NCBI GenBank assembly: GCA_036417435.1
Contig: JAZAQT010000217.1
Location: 613,382-677,381 of the forward strand
DNA length: 64,000 nucleotides
From: Inia geoffrensis
Lineage: Eukaryota; Chordata; Mammalia; Artiodactyla; Iniidae
Reading direction: 5' to 3'
The notes below the pieces were generated by a model, which worked only from the letters and a program-made list of their open reading frames with translations, was not told the DNA's origin and did not search any database. Position 1 is the first letter of the stretch; each line of letters starts with the position of its first letter. This document shows, piece by piece, positions 22,900 to 35,324 of the stretch. Both the position numbers and the translations under genes were made by a program.

Positions 22900-24243
22900 G
22901 GGAATGGGGATTGATTAGGGTACAGGTTAGGGTACAGCAATGGCCTAGGGTTGGCGTACGTTAGAGGGCATGGGTTATTGTTGATGTACTGGTTAAAATT
23001 AGGACACGGCTGAGGGTAAAGTTTCGGGTGAGTGTCATGGTTAGGTTTCAGGTTAGGGTTAGGGTTAGGGAATGGAGAGGGATTAGGGTACAGGTTAGGG
23101 TACCGCTGCGGTTTAGTGTTAGCGTACGTGTGAGGGCACGAGTTAGTCTTGGTGTCCTGGTTAAGATTTGGGCACGGGTGAGGGTAAAGCTTCGGGTGTG
23201 GGTCAGGGTTAGGATTCGGGTTAGGGTTAGGTTTAGGGAAATCAGAGGGATTAGGGTACAGGTTAGGGTACGACAATGCTTAAGGGTTAGCGTAAGTGTG
23301 AGGGCACGAGTTAGTGTTGGTGTACTGGTTAAGACAACGGCACCGATGAGGGTAAGGCCTCGGAAAAGGGTCACGTTCAGGGTTTCGCTTAGGGTTAGGG
23401 TTAGGGAATGGGGAGGGATTAGGGTACAGGATAGGGCACGACAATGCTTAAGCGTTAGCGTACGTTTGAGGGCATGAGTTAGTGTTTGTGTACTTGTTAA
23501 GATTAGGGCATTGGTTAGGGTAGGGCATCGGAAGTGGGTCAGGTTTAGGGATGGGGTTAGGGTTAGGGTTAAGGAATGGGGAGGGATTAGGGTACAATTT
23601 AGGGTACGACAACGCTTAAGGTTTAGCGTACGTGTGAGGGCACGAGTTAGTGTTGGTGTCCTGGTTAAGATTAGGGCACGGGTGAGGGTAAGGCTTCGGG
23701 TGAGGGTCAGGGTTAGGATTCGGGTTAGGGTTAGGGTTAAGGAATGCAGAGGGATTAGGGTACAGCTTAGGGTACGACAGTGCTTAAGGGTTAGCATTCG
23801 TGTGAGGGCAAGGGTTAGTGTTAGTGTCCTGGTTAAGATTAGGGCACGGCTGAGGGTAAGGCTTCAGGTGAGGGTCAGGGTTAGGATTCGGGTTAGGGTT
23901 AGGGTTAGGGAATGGGGAGGGATTAGGGTACTGTTTATGGTAAGACAACGATTAAGGGTTAGCGTACGTGTGAGGGCACAAGTTAGTGTTGGTGTCCTGG
24001 TTAAGATTAGGGCACGGGTGAGGGTAAGGTTTCGTGTGAGGGTCAAGGATAGAATTCGGGTTAGGGTTAGGGTTAGGGAATGGGGAGATATTAGGGCACA
24101 GTTGAGGGTACCACAACGCTTAAAATTTAGCGTACGTGTGAGGTCACTAGTTAGTGTTAGTGTACTGCTTACGATTAGGGCACGGGTGAGGGTAAGGCCT
24201 CGGAAGAGGGTCACGTTAAGGGTTAGGGTTAGGGTTAGGGTTA
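22900..24243 (+). repeat. Complete HOR block A-H
   Basis: Starts are 22900, 23068, 23236, 23404, 23572, 23740, 23908 and 24076. C starts gggaaatcagagg. D has gatagggcacgac with gcttaagcg. In the right copy an extra HOR is inserted between these two monomers. Confidence 0.92.
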
Positions 24244-25755
24244 GGGAATGGGGATTGATTAGGGTACAGGTTAGGGTACGGCAATGGCTTAGGGTTGGCG
24301 TACGTTAGAGGGCATGGGTTAGTGTTGATGTACTGGTTAAAATTAGGACACGGGTGAGGGTAAAGTTTCGGGTGAATGTCATGGTTAGGTTTCAGGTTAG
24401 GGTTAGGGTTAGGGAATGGAGAGGGATTAGGGTACAGGTTAGGGTACCGCTGCGGGGTAGTGTTAGCGTACGTGTGAGGGAAAGAGTTAGTCTTGGTGTC
24501 CTGGTTAAGATTAGGGCACGGGTGAGGGTAAGGTTTCGGGTGAGGGTCAGGGATAGAATTCGGGTTAGGGTTAGGGATAGGGAATGGGGAGATATTAGGG
24601 CACAGTTTAGGGTACCACAACACTTAGGGTTTAGCGTAGGTGTGAGGTCACTAGTTAGTGTTAGTGTACTGCTTACGATTAGGGCACGGGTGAGGGTAAG
24701 GCTTCGGGTGAGGGTCAGGGTTAGGATTCGGGTTAGGGTTAGGGATAGGGAATGGAGAGGGATTAGGGTACCGGTTAGGGTACGACAATGCTTAAGGGTT
24801 AGCATAAGTGTGAGGGCACGAGTTAGTGTTGGTGTACTGGTTAAGACAACGGCACCGATGAGGGTAAGGCCTCGGAAAAGGGTCACGTTCAGGGTTTGGC
24901 TTAGGGTTAGGGTTAGGGAATGGGGAGGGATTAGGGTACAGGATAGGGTACGACAATGCTTAAGGGTTAGCGTACGTTTGAGGGCATGAGTTAGTGTTTG
25001 TGTACTGGTTAAGATTAGGGCATTGGTTAGGGTAGGGCATCGGAAGTGGGTCAGGTTTAGGGATGGGGTTAGGGTTAGGGTTAAGGAATGGAGAGGGATT
25101 AGGGTACAATTTAGTGTACGACAACGCTTAAGGTTTAGCGTACGTGTGAGTGCACGAGTTAGTGTTGGTGTCCTGGTTAAGGTTAGGGCACGGGTGAGGG
25201 TAAGGCTTCAGGTGAGGGTCAAGGTTAGGATTCGGGTTAGGGTTAGGGTTAAGTAATGCAGAGGGATTAGGGTACAGCTTAGGGTACGACAGTGCTTAAG
25301 GTTTAGCGTTCGTGTGAGGGCAAGGGTTAGTGTTAGTGTCCTGGTTAAGATTAGGGCACGGGTGAGGGTAAGGCTTCAGGTGAGGGTCAGGGTTAGGATT
25401 CGGGTTAGGGTTAGGGTTAGGGAATGGGGAGGGATTAGGGTACAGTTTAGGGTAAGACAACGATTGAGGGTTAGCGTACGTGTGAGGGCACAAGTTAGTG
25501 TTGGTGTCCTGGTTAAGATTAGGGCACGGGTGAGGGTAAGGTTTCGTGTGAGGGTCAAGGATAGAATTCGGGTTAGGGTTAGGGTTAGGGAATGGGGAGA
25601 TATTAGGGCACAGTTTAGGGTACCACAACGCTTAAGGTTTAGCGTACGTGTGAGGTCACTAGTTAGTGTTAGTGTACTGCTTACGATTAGGGCACGGGTG
25701 AGGGTAAGGCCTCGGAAGAGGGTCACGTTAAGGGTTAGGGTTAGGGTTAGGGTTA
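24244..25755 (+). repeat. Nine-monomer block with B/G and H/B hybrids
   Basis: The order is A (24244), B/G (24412), H/B (24580), C (24748), D, E, F (25252), G, H (25588). The right copy lacks this block. Confidence 0.88.
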
Positions 25756-27939
25756 GGGAATGGGGATTGATTAGGGTACAGGTTAGGGTACGGCAATGGC
25801 TTAGGGTTGGCGTACGTTAGAGGGCATGGGTTAGTGTTGATGTACTGGTTAAAATTAGGACACGGGTGAGGGTAAAGTTTCGGGTGAGTGTCATGGATGG
25901 GTTTCAGGTTAGGGTTAGGGTTAGGGAATGGAGAGGGATTAGGGTACAGGTTAGTGTACCGCTGCGGTTTAGTGTTAGCGTACGTTTGAGGGCACGAGTT
26001 AGTCTTGGTGTCCTGGTTAAGATTAGGGCACGGGTGAGGGTAAGGCTTCGGGTGAGGGTCAGGGTTAGGATTCGGGTTAGGGTTAGGGTTAGGGAATGGA
26101 GAGGGATTAGGGTACAGGTTAGGGTACGACAATGCTTAAGGGTTAGCGTAAGTGTGAGGGCACGAGTTAGTGTTGGTGTACTGGTTAAGACAACGGCACC
26201 GATGAGGGTAAGGCCTCGGAAAAGGGTCACGTTCAGGGTTTCGCTTAGGGTTAGGGTTAGGGAATGGGGAGGGATTAGGGTACAGGATAGGGTACGACGA
26301 TGCTTAAGGGTTAGCGTACGTTTGAGGGCATGAGTTAGTGTTTGTGTACTGGTTAAGATTAGGGCATTGGTTAGGGTAGGGCATCGGAAGTGGGTCAGTT
26401 TTAGGGATGGGGTTAGGGCTAGGGTTAAGGAATGGGGAGGGATTAGGGTACAATTTAGGGTACGACAACGCTTAAGGTTTAGCGTACGTGTGAGGGCACG
26501 AGTTAGTGTTGGTGTCCTGGTTAAGATTAGGGCACGGCTGAGGGTAAGGCTTCGGGTGAGGGTCAGGTTTAGGATTCGGGTTAGGGTTAGGGTTAAGGAA
26601 TGCAGAGGGATTAGGGTACAGCTTAGGATACGACAGTGCTTAATGGTTAGCGTTCGTGTGAGGGCAAGGGTTAGTGTTAGTGTCCTGGTTAAGATTAGGG
26701 CACGGGTGAGGGTAAGGCTTCAGGTGAGGGTCAGGGTTAGGATTCGGGTTAGGGTTAGGGTTAGGGAATGGGGAGGGATTAGGGTACAGTTTAGGGTACC
26801 ACAACGATTAAGGCTTAGCGTACGTGTGAGGGCTCAAGTTAGTGTTGGTGTCCTGGTTAAGATTAGGGCACGGGTGAGGGTAAGGCTTCGGGTGAGGGTC
26901 ATGGTTAGGATTCGGGTTAGGGTTAGGGTTAGGGAATGGAGAGGGATTAGGGTACAGTTTAGGGTACGACAATGCTTAAGCGTTAGCGTAAGTGTGAGGG
27001 CACGAGTTAGTGTTGGTGTACTGGTTAAGACAACGGCACCGATGAGGGTAAGGCCTCGGAAAAGGGTCACGTTCAGGGTTTCGCTTAGGGTTAGGGTTAG
27101 GGAATGGGGAGGGATTAGGGTACAGGATAGGGTACGACAACGCTTAAGGGTTAGCGCACGTTTGAGGTCATGAGTTAGTGTTTGTGTACTGGTTAAGATT
27201 AGGGCATTGGTTAGGGTAGGGCATCGGAAGTGGGTCAGGTTTAGGGATGGGGTTAGGGTTAGGGTTAAGGAATGGGGAGGGATTAGGGTACAATTTAGGG
27301 TACGACAACGCTTAAGGTTTAGCGTACGTGTGAGGGCACGAGTTAGTGCTGGTGTCCTGGTTAAGATTAGGGCACGGGTGAGGGTAAGGCTTCGGGTGAG
27401 GGTCAGGGTTAGGATTCGGGTTAGGGTTAGCGTTAATGAATGCAGAGGGATTAGGGTACAGCTTAGGGTACGACAGTGCTTAAGGGTTAGCGTTCGTGTG
27501 AGGGCAAGGGTTAGTGTTAGTGTCCTGGTTAAGATTAGGGCACGGGTGAGGGTAAGGCTTCAGGTGAGGGTCAGGGTTAGGATTCGGGTTAGGGTTAGGG
27601 TTAGGGAATGGGGAGGGATTAGCGTACAGTTTAGGGTACGACAACGATTAAGGGTTAGCGTACGTGTGAGGGCACAAGTTAGTGTTGGTGTCCTGGTTAA
27701 GATTAGGGCACGGGTGAGGGTAAGGTTTCGGGTGAGGGTCAGGGATAGAATTCGGGTTAGGGTTAGGGTTAGGGAATGGGGAGATATTAGGGCACAGTTT
27801 AGGGTACCACAACGCTTAAGGTTTAGCGTACGTTTGAGGTCATTAGTTAGTGTTAGTGTACTGCTTACGATTATGGCACGGGTGAGGGTAAGGCCTCGGA
27901 AGAGGGTCACGTTAAGGGTTAGGGTTAGGGTTAGGGTTA
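25756..27939 (+). repeat. Thirteen-monomer block A B C D E F G/E C D E F G H
   Basis: A starts at 25756 and the last H at 27772. The G/E hybrid at 26764 has gtaccacaacgattaagg and ggctcaagttag, then an E-like end, and leads back to C at 26932. Its counterpart is 48582-50765. Confidence 0.9.
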
Positions 27940-28611
27940 GGGAATGGGGATTGATTAGGGTACAGGTTAGAGTACGGCAATGGCTTAGGGTTGGCGTACG
28001 TTAGAGGGCATGGGTTAGTGTTGATGTACTCGTTAAAATTAGGACACGGGTGAGGGTAAAGTTTCGGGTGAGTGTCATTGTTAGGTTTCAGGTTAGGGTT
28101 AGGGTTAGGGAATGGAGAGGGATTAGGGTACAGGTTAGGGTACCGCTGCGGGTTAGTGTTAGCGTACGTGTGAGGGCAAGAGTTAGTCTTGGTGTCCTGG
28201 TTAAGATTAGGGCACGGGTGAGGGTAAGGCTTCGGGTGAGGGTCAGGTTTAGGATTCGGGTTAGGGTTAGGGTTAGGGAATGGAGAGGGATTAGGGTACA
28301 GGTTAGGGTACGACAATGCTTAAGGGTTAGCGTAAGTGTGAGGGCACGAGTTAGTGTTGGTGTACTGGTTAAGACAACGGCACCGATGAGGGTAAGGTTT
28401 CGGGTGAGGGTCAGGGATAGAATTCGGGTTAGGGTTAGGGTTAGGGAATGGGGAGATATTAGGGCACAGTTTAGGGTACCACAACGCTTAAGGTTTAGCG
28501 TACGTGTGAGGTCACTAGTTAGTGTTAGTGTACTGCTTACGATTAGGGCACGGGTTAGGGTAAGGCCTCGGAAGAGGGTCACGTTAAGGGTTAGGGTTAG
28601 GGTTAGTGTTA
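27940..28611 (+). repeat. Four-monomer block A B C/G H
   Basis: Starts are 27940, 28108, 28276 and 28444. The C/G hybrid switches from the C word ggcaccgatg to the G word gtttcgggtg within about ten shared bases at 28388-28397. Confidence 0.9.
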
Positions 28612-30457
28612 GGGAATGGGGATTGATTAGGGTACAGGTTAGGGTACGGCAATGGCTTAGGGTTGGCGTACGTTAGAGGGCATGGGTTAGTGTTGATGTA
28701 CTGGTTAAAATTAGGACACGGGTGAGGGTAAAGTTTCGGGTGAGTGTCATGGTTAGGTTTCAGGTTAGGGTTAGGGTTAGGGAATGGAGAGGGATTAGGG
28801 TACAGGTTAGGGTACCGCTGCGGTTTAGTGTTAGCGTACGTGTGAGGGCACGAGTTAGTCTTGGTGTCCTGGTTAAGATTAGGGCACGGGTGAGGGTAAG
28901 GCTTCGGGTGAGCTTCAGGGTTAGGATTCGGGTTAGGGTTAGGGTTAGGGAATGGAGAGGGATTAGGGTACAGGTTAGGGTACGACAATGCTTAAGGGTT
29001 AGCGTAAGTGTGAGGGCACGAGTTAGTGTTGGTGTACTGGTTAAGACAACGGCACCGATGAGGGTAAGGCCTCGGATAAGGGTCACGTTCAGGGTTTCGC
29101 TTAGGGTTAGGGTTAGGGAATGGGGAGGGATAGGGTACAGGATAGGGTACGACAATGCTTAAGGGTTAGCGTACGTTTGAGGGCATGAGTTAGTGTTTGT
29201 GTACTGGTTAAGATTAGGGCATTGGTTAGGGTAGGGCATCGGAAGTGGGTCAGGTTTAGGGATGGGTTAGGGTTAGGGTTAAGGAATTGGGAGGGATTAG
29301 GGTACAATTTATGGTACGACAACGCTTAAGGTTTAGCGTACGTTTGAGGGCACGAGTTAGTGTTGGTGTCCTGGTTAAGATTAGGGCACGGGTGAGGGTA
29401 AGGCTTCAGGTGAAGGTCAGGGTTAGGATTCGGGTTAGGGTTAGGGTTAGGGAATGGGGAGGGATTAGGGTACAGTTTAGGGTACGACAACGATTAAGGG
29501 TTAGCCTACGTGTGAGGGCACAAGTTAGTGTTGGTGTCCTGGTTAAGATTAGGGCACGGGTGAGGGTAAGGCTTCGGGTGAGGGTCAGGGTTAGGATTCG
29601 GGTTAGGGTTAGGGTTAGGGAATGGGGAGGGATTAGGGTACAGTTTAGGGTACGACAACGATTAAGGGTTAGCCTACGTGTGAGGGCACAAGTTAGTGTT
29701 GGTGTCCTGGTTAAGATTAGGGCACGGGTGAGGGTAAGGCTTCGGGTGAGGGTCAGGGTTAGGATTCGGGTTAGGGTTAGGGTTAGGGAATGGGGAGGGA
29801 TTAGGGTACAGTTTAGGGTACGACAACGATTAAGGGTTAGCCTACGTGTGAGGGCACAAGTTAGTGTTGGTGTCCTGGTTAAGATTAGGGCACGGGTGAG
29901 GGTAAGGCTTCGGGTGAGGGTCAGGGTTAGGATTCGGGTTAGGGTTAGGTTTAAGGAATGCAGAGGGATTAGGGTACAGCTTAGGGTACGACAGTGCTTA
30001 AGGGTTAGCGTTCGTGTAAGGGCAAGGGTTAGTGTTAGTGTCCTGGTTAAGATTAGGGCACGGGTGAGGGTAAGGCTTCAGGTGAGGGTCAGGGTTAGGA
30101 TTCGGGTTAGGGTTAGGGTTAGGGAATGGGGAGGGATTAGGGTACAGTTTAGGGTACGACAACGATTAAGGGTTAGCGTACTTGTGAGGGCACAAGTTAG
30201 TGTTGGTGTCCTGGTTAAGATTAGGGCACGGGTGAGGGTAAGGTGTCGGGTGAGGGTCAGGGATAGAATTCGGGTTAGGGTTAGGGTTAGGGAATGGGGA
30301 GATATTAGGGCACAGTTTAGGGTACCACAACGCTTAAGGTTTAGCGTACGTGTGAGGTCACTAGTTAGTGTTAGTGTACTGCTTACGATTAGGGCACGGG
30401 TGAGGGTAAGGTCTCGGAAGAGGGTCACGTTAAGGGTTAGGGTTAGGGTTAGGGTTA
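28612..30457 (+). repeat. Block A B C D E G' G' G' F G H
   Basis: A is at 28612, D at 29116 (two one-base losses, near 29131 and 29264), E at 29282, three near-identical G' monomers at 29450, 29618 and 29786, then F 29954, G 30122 and H 30290. The length is eleven monomers minus two bases. Confidence 0.92.
29450..29953 (+). repeat. Three homogenised G' monomers in a row
   Basis: The monomers at 29450, 29618 and 29786 share the private word gttagcctacgtg (others have gcgtacgtg), and by eye are the same throughout. They end like E, with gattcgggtt in place of gatagaattc, so they lack the EcoRI site. Confidence 0.92.
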
Positions 30458-31465
30458 GGGAATGGGGATTGATTAGGTTACAGGTTAGGGTACGGCAATG
30501 GCTTAGGGTTGGCGTTCGTTAGAGGGCATGAGTTAGTGTTGATGTACTGGTTAAAATTAGGACACGGGTGAGGGTAAAGTTTCGGGTGAGTGTCATGGTT
30601 AGGTTTCAGGTTAGGGTTAGGGTTAGGGAATGGAGAGGGATTAGGGTAAAAGTTAGGGTACCTCTGCGGTTTAGTGTTAGCGTACGTGTGAGGGCACGAG
30701 TTAGTCTTGGTGTCCTGGTTAAGATTAGGGCACGGGTGAGGGTAAGGCTTCGGGTGAGGGTCAGGGTTAGGATTCGGGTTAGGGTTAGGGTTAGGGAATG
30801 GAGAGGGATTAGGGTACAGGTTAGGGTACGACAATGCTTAAGGGTTAGCGTAAGTGTGAGGGCACAAGTTAGTGTTGGTGTACTGGTTAAGACAACGGCA
30901 CCGATGAGGGTAAGGCCTCGGAAAAGGGTCACGTTCAGGGTTTCGTTTAGGGTTAGGGTTAGGGAATGGGGAGGGATTAGGGTACAGGATAGGGTACGAC
31001 AATGCTTAAGGGTTAGCGTACGTTTGAGGGCATGAGTTAGTGTTTGTGTACTGGTTAAGAATAGGGCATTGGTTAGGGTAGGGCATCGGAGGTGGGTCAG
31101 GTTTAGGGATGGGGTTAGGGTTAGGGTTAAGGAATGGGGAGGGATTAGGGTACAATTTAGGGTACGACAACGCTTAAGGTTTAGCGTACGTGTGAGGGCA
31201 CGAGTTAGTGTTGGTGTCCTGGTTAAGATTAGGGCACGGGTGAGGGTAGGGCTTCGGGTGAGGGTCAGGGTTAGGATTCGGGTTAGGGTTAGGGTTAAGG
31301 AATTGGGAGATATTAGGGCACAGTTTAGGGTACCACAACGCTTAAGGTTTAGCGTACGTGTGAGATCACAAGTTAGTGTTAGTGTACTGCTTACGATTAG
31401 GGCACGGGTGAGGGTAAGGCCTCGGAAGAGGGACACGTTAAGGGTTAGGGTTAGGGTTAGGGTTA
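30458..31465 (+). repeat. Six-monomer block A B C D E H
   Basis: Starts are 30458, 30626, 30794, 30962, 31130 and 31298. F and G are skipped. B has the variant gtacctctgcgg. Confidence 0.9.
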
Positions 31466-32639
31466 GGGAATGGGGATTGATTAGGGTACAGGTTAGGGTA
31501 CGGCAATGGCTTAGGGTTGGCGTACGTTAGAGGGCATGGGTTAGTGTTGATGTACTGGTTAAAATTAGGACACGGGTGAGGGTAAAGTTTCGGATGAGTG
31601 TCATGGTTAGGTTTCAGGTTAGGGTTAGGGTTAGGGAATGGAGAGGGATTAGGGTACAGGTTAGGGTATCGCTGCGGTTTAGTGTTAGCGTACGTTTGAG
31701 GGCACGATTTAGTGTTGGTGTCCTGGTTAAGATTAGGGCACGGGAGAGTGTAAGGATTCGGGTGAGGGTCAGGGTTAGGATTCCGGTTAGGGTTAGGGTT
31801 AGGGAATGGAGAGGGATTAGGGTACAGGTTAGGGTACGACAATCTTAAGGGTTAGCGTAAGTGTGAGGGCACGAGTTCGTGTTGGTGTACTGGTTAAGAC
31901 AAGGGCACCGATGAGGGTAAGGCCTCGGAAAAGGGTCACGTTCAGGGTTCGGTTAGGGTTAGGGTTAGGGAATGGGGAGGGATTAGGGTACAGGATAGGG
32001 TACGGCAATGCTTAAGGGTTAGCGTACGTTTGAGGGCATGAGTTAGTGTTTGTGTACTGGTTAAGATTAGGGCTTTGGTTAGGGTAGGGCATCGGAAGTG
32101 GGTCATGTTTAGGGATGGGGTTAGGGTTAGCGTTAAGAAATGGGGAGGGATTAGGGTACAATTTAGGGTACGACAACACTTAAGGTTTAGCGTACGTGTG
32201 AAGGCACGAGTTAGTGTTGGTGTCCTGGTTAAGATAAGGGCACGGGTGAGGGTAAGGCTTCGGGTGAGGGTGAGGGTTCGGATTCGTGTTAGGGTTAGGC
32301 TTAAGGAATGCAGAACGATTAGGCTACAGCTCAGGGTACGACAGTGCTTAAGGGTTAGCGTTCGTGAGAGGGCAAGGGTTAGTGTTAGTGTCCTGGTTAA
32401 GATTAGGGCACGTGTGAGGGTAAGGCTTCAGGTGAGGGTCAGGGTTAGGATTCGGGTTAGGGTTAGGGTTAGGGAATGGGGAGGGATTAGGGTAGAGTTT
32501 AGGGTACGACAACGATTAAGGGTTAGCGTACGTGTGAGGTCACTAGTTAGTGTTAGTGTACTGCTTACGATTAGGGCACGGGTGAGGGTAAGGCCTCGGA
32601 AGAGGGTCACGTTAAGGGTTAGGGTTAGGGTTAGGGTTA
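31466..32639 (+). repeat. Block A B' C D E F G/H
   Basis: Starts are 31466, 31634, 31802, 31968, 32136, 32304 and 32472. C has two separate one-base losses (acaatcttaag and cagggttcgg) and is 166 long. The last monomer begins as G and ends as H (gaggtcactag, tactgcttacg). Confidence 0.9.
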
Positions 32640-34148
32640 GGGAATGGGGATTGATTAGGGTACAGGTTAGGGTACGGCAATGGCTTAGGGTTGGCGTATG
32701 TTAGAGGGCATGGGTTAGTGTTGATGTACTGGTTAAAATTAGGACACGGGTGAGGGTAAAGTTTCGGGTGAGTGTCATGGTTAGGTTTCAGGTTAGAGTT
32801 AGGGTTAGGGAATGGAGAGGGATTAGGGTACAGGTTAGGTTACCACTGCGGGTTAGTGTTATCGTACGTGTGAGGGCACGAGTTAGTCTTGGTGTCCTGG
32901 TTAAGATTAGGGCACGGGTGAGGGTAAGGCTTCGGGTGAGGGTCAGGGTTAGGATTCGGGTTAGGGTTGGGGTTAGGGAATGGCGAGGGATTAGGGTAAA
33001 GGTTAGGGTAAGACAATGCTTAAGTGTTAGCGTAAGTGTGAGGGCACGATTTAGTGTTGGTGTCCTGGTTAAGATTAGGGCACGGGAGAGGGTAAGGATT
33101 CGGGTGAGGGTCAGGGTTAGGATTCGGGTTAGGGTTAGGGTTAGGGAATGGAGAGGGATTAGGGTACAGGTTAGGGTACGACAATCTTAAGGGTTAGCGT
33201 AAGTGTGAGGGCACGAGTTCATGTTGGTGTACTGGTTAAGACAAGGGCACCGAAGAGGGTAAGGCCTCGGAAAAGGGTCACGTTCAGGGTTCGGTTAGGG
33301 TTAGGGTTAGGGAATGGGGAGGGATTAGGGTACAGGATAGGGTACGGCAATGCTTAAGGGTTAGCGTACGTTTGAGGGCATGAGTTAGTGTTTTTGTACT
33401 GGTTAAGATTAGGGCTTTGGTTAGGGTAGGGCATCGGAAGTGGGTCATGTTTAGGGATGGGGTTAGGGTTAGCGTTAAAAATGGGGAGGGATTAGGGTAC
33501 AATTTAGGGTACGACAACGCTTAATGTTTATCGTACGTGTGAGGGCACGAGTTAGTGTTGGTGTCCTGGTTAAGATTAGGGCACGGGTGAGGGTAAGGCT
33601 TCGGGTGAGGGTCAGGGTTAGGATTCGGGTTGGGGTTAGGGTTAAGGAATGCAGAGGGATTAGGCTACAGCTCAGGGTACGACAGTGCTTAAGGGTTAGC
33701 GTTCGTGAGAGGGCAAGGTTTAGTGTTAGTGTCCTGGTTAAGATTAGGGCACGGGTGAGGGTAAGGCTTCAGGTGAGAGTCAGGGTTAGGATTCGGGTTA
33801 GGGTTAGGGTTAGGGAATGGGGAGGGATTAGGGTACAGTTTAGGGTACGACAACGATTAAGGGTTAGCGTACGTGTGAGGGCACAAGTTAGTGTTGGTGT
33901 CCTGGTTAAGATTAGGGCACGGGTGAGGGTAAGGTTTCGGGTGAGGGTCAGGGATAGAATTCGGGTTAGGTTTAGTGTTAGGGAATGGCGAGATATTAGG
34001 GCACAGTTTAGGGTACCACAACGCTTAAGGTTTAGCGTACGTGTGAGGTCACTAGTTAGTGTTAATGTACTGCTTACGATTAGGGCACGGGTGAGGGTAA
34101 GGCCTCGGAGGAGGGTCACGTTAAGGGTTAGGGTTAGGGTTAGGGTTA
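32640..34148 (+). repeat. Block A B C/B' C D E F G H
   Basis: Starts are 32640, 32808, 32976, 33144, 33310, 33478, 33645, 33813 and 33981. The C/B' hybrid at 32976 precedes a 166-base C. E at 33478 has lost one base in its boundary word. The length is nine monomers minus three. Confidence 0.9.
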
Positions 34149-35324
34149 GGGAATGGGGATTGATTAGGATACAGGTTAGGGTACGGCAATGGCTTAGGGT
34201 TGGCGTACGTTAGACGGCATGGGTTAGTGTTGATGTACTGGTTAAAATTAGGACACGGGTGAGGGTAAAGTTTCGGGTGAGTGTCATGGTTAGGTTTCAG
34301 GTTAGGGTTAGTGTTAGGGAATGGAGAGGGATTAGGGTACAGGTTAGGGTACCTCTGCGGTTTAGTGTTAGCGTACGTTTGAGGGCACGAGTTAGGCTTG
34401 GTGTCCTGGTTAAGATTAGGGCACGGGTGAGGGTAAGGCTTCGGGTGAGGGTCAGGGTTAGGATTCGGGTTAGGGTTAGGGTTAGGGAATGGAGAGGGAT
34501 TAGGGTACAGGTTAGGGTACGACAATGCTTAAGGGTTAGCGTAAGTGTGAGGGCACAAGTTAGTGTTGGTGTACTGGTTAAGACAACGGCACCGATGAGC
34601 GTAAGGCCTCGGAAAAGGGTCACGTTCAGGGTTTCGCTTAGGGTTAGGGTTAGGGAATGGGGAGGGATTAGGGTACAGGATAGGGTACGACAATGCTTAA
34701 GGGTTAGCGTACGTTTGAGGGCATGAGTTAGTGTTTGTGTACTGGTTAAGAATAGGGCATTGGTTAGGGTAGGGCATCGGAGGTGGGTCAGGTTTAGGGA
34801 TGGGGTTAGGGTTAGGGTTAAGGAATGGGGAGGGATTAGGGTACTATTAAGGGTACGACAACGCTTAAGGTTTAGCGTACGTGTGAGGGCACGAGTTAGT
34901 GTTGGTGTCCTGGTTAAGATTAGGGCACGGATGAGGGTAAGGCTTCAGGTGAGGGTCAGGGTTAGGATTCCGGTTAGGGTTAGGGTTAGGGAATGGGGAG
35001 GGATTAGGGTACAGTTTAGGGTACGACAACGATTAAGGGTTAGCGTACGTGTGAGGGCACGAGTTAGTGTTGTTGTCCTGGTTAAGATTAGGGCACGGGT
35101 GAGGGTAAGGTTTCGGGTGAGGGTCAGGGATAGAATTCGGGTTAGGGTTAGGGTTAGGGAATGGGGAGATATTAGGGCACAGTTTAGGGTACCACAACGC
35201 TTAAGGTTTAGCGTACTTGTGAGGTCACTACTTAGTGTTAGTGTACTGGTTACGATTAGGGCACGGGTGAGAGTAAGGCCTCGGAAGAGGGTCACATTAA
35301 GGGTTAGGGTTAGGGTTAGTGTTA
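34149..35324 (+). repeat. Seven-monomer block A B C D E/F G H
   Basis: Starts are 34149, 34317, 34485, 34653, 34821, 34989 and 35157. The monomer at 34821 starts as E (with gtactattaaggg) and ends with the F word gcttcaggtg, so F has been fused into E. Confidence 0.88.
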
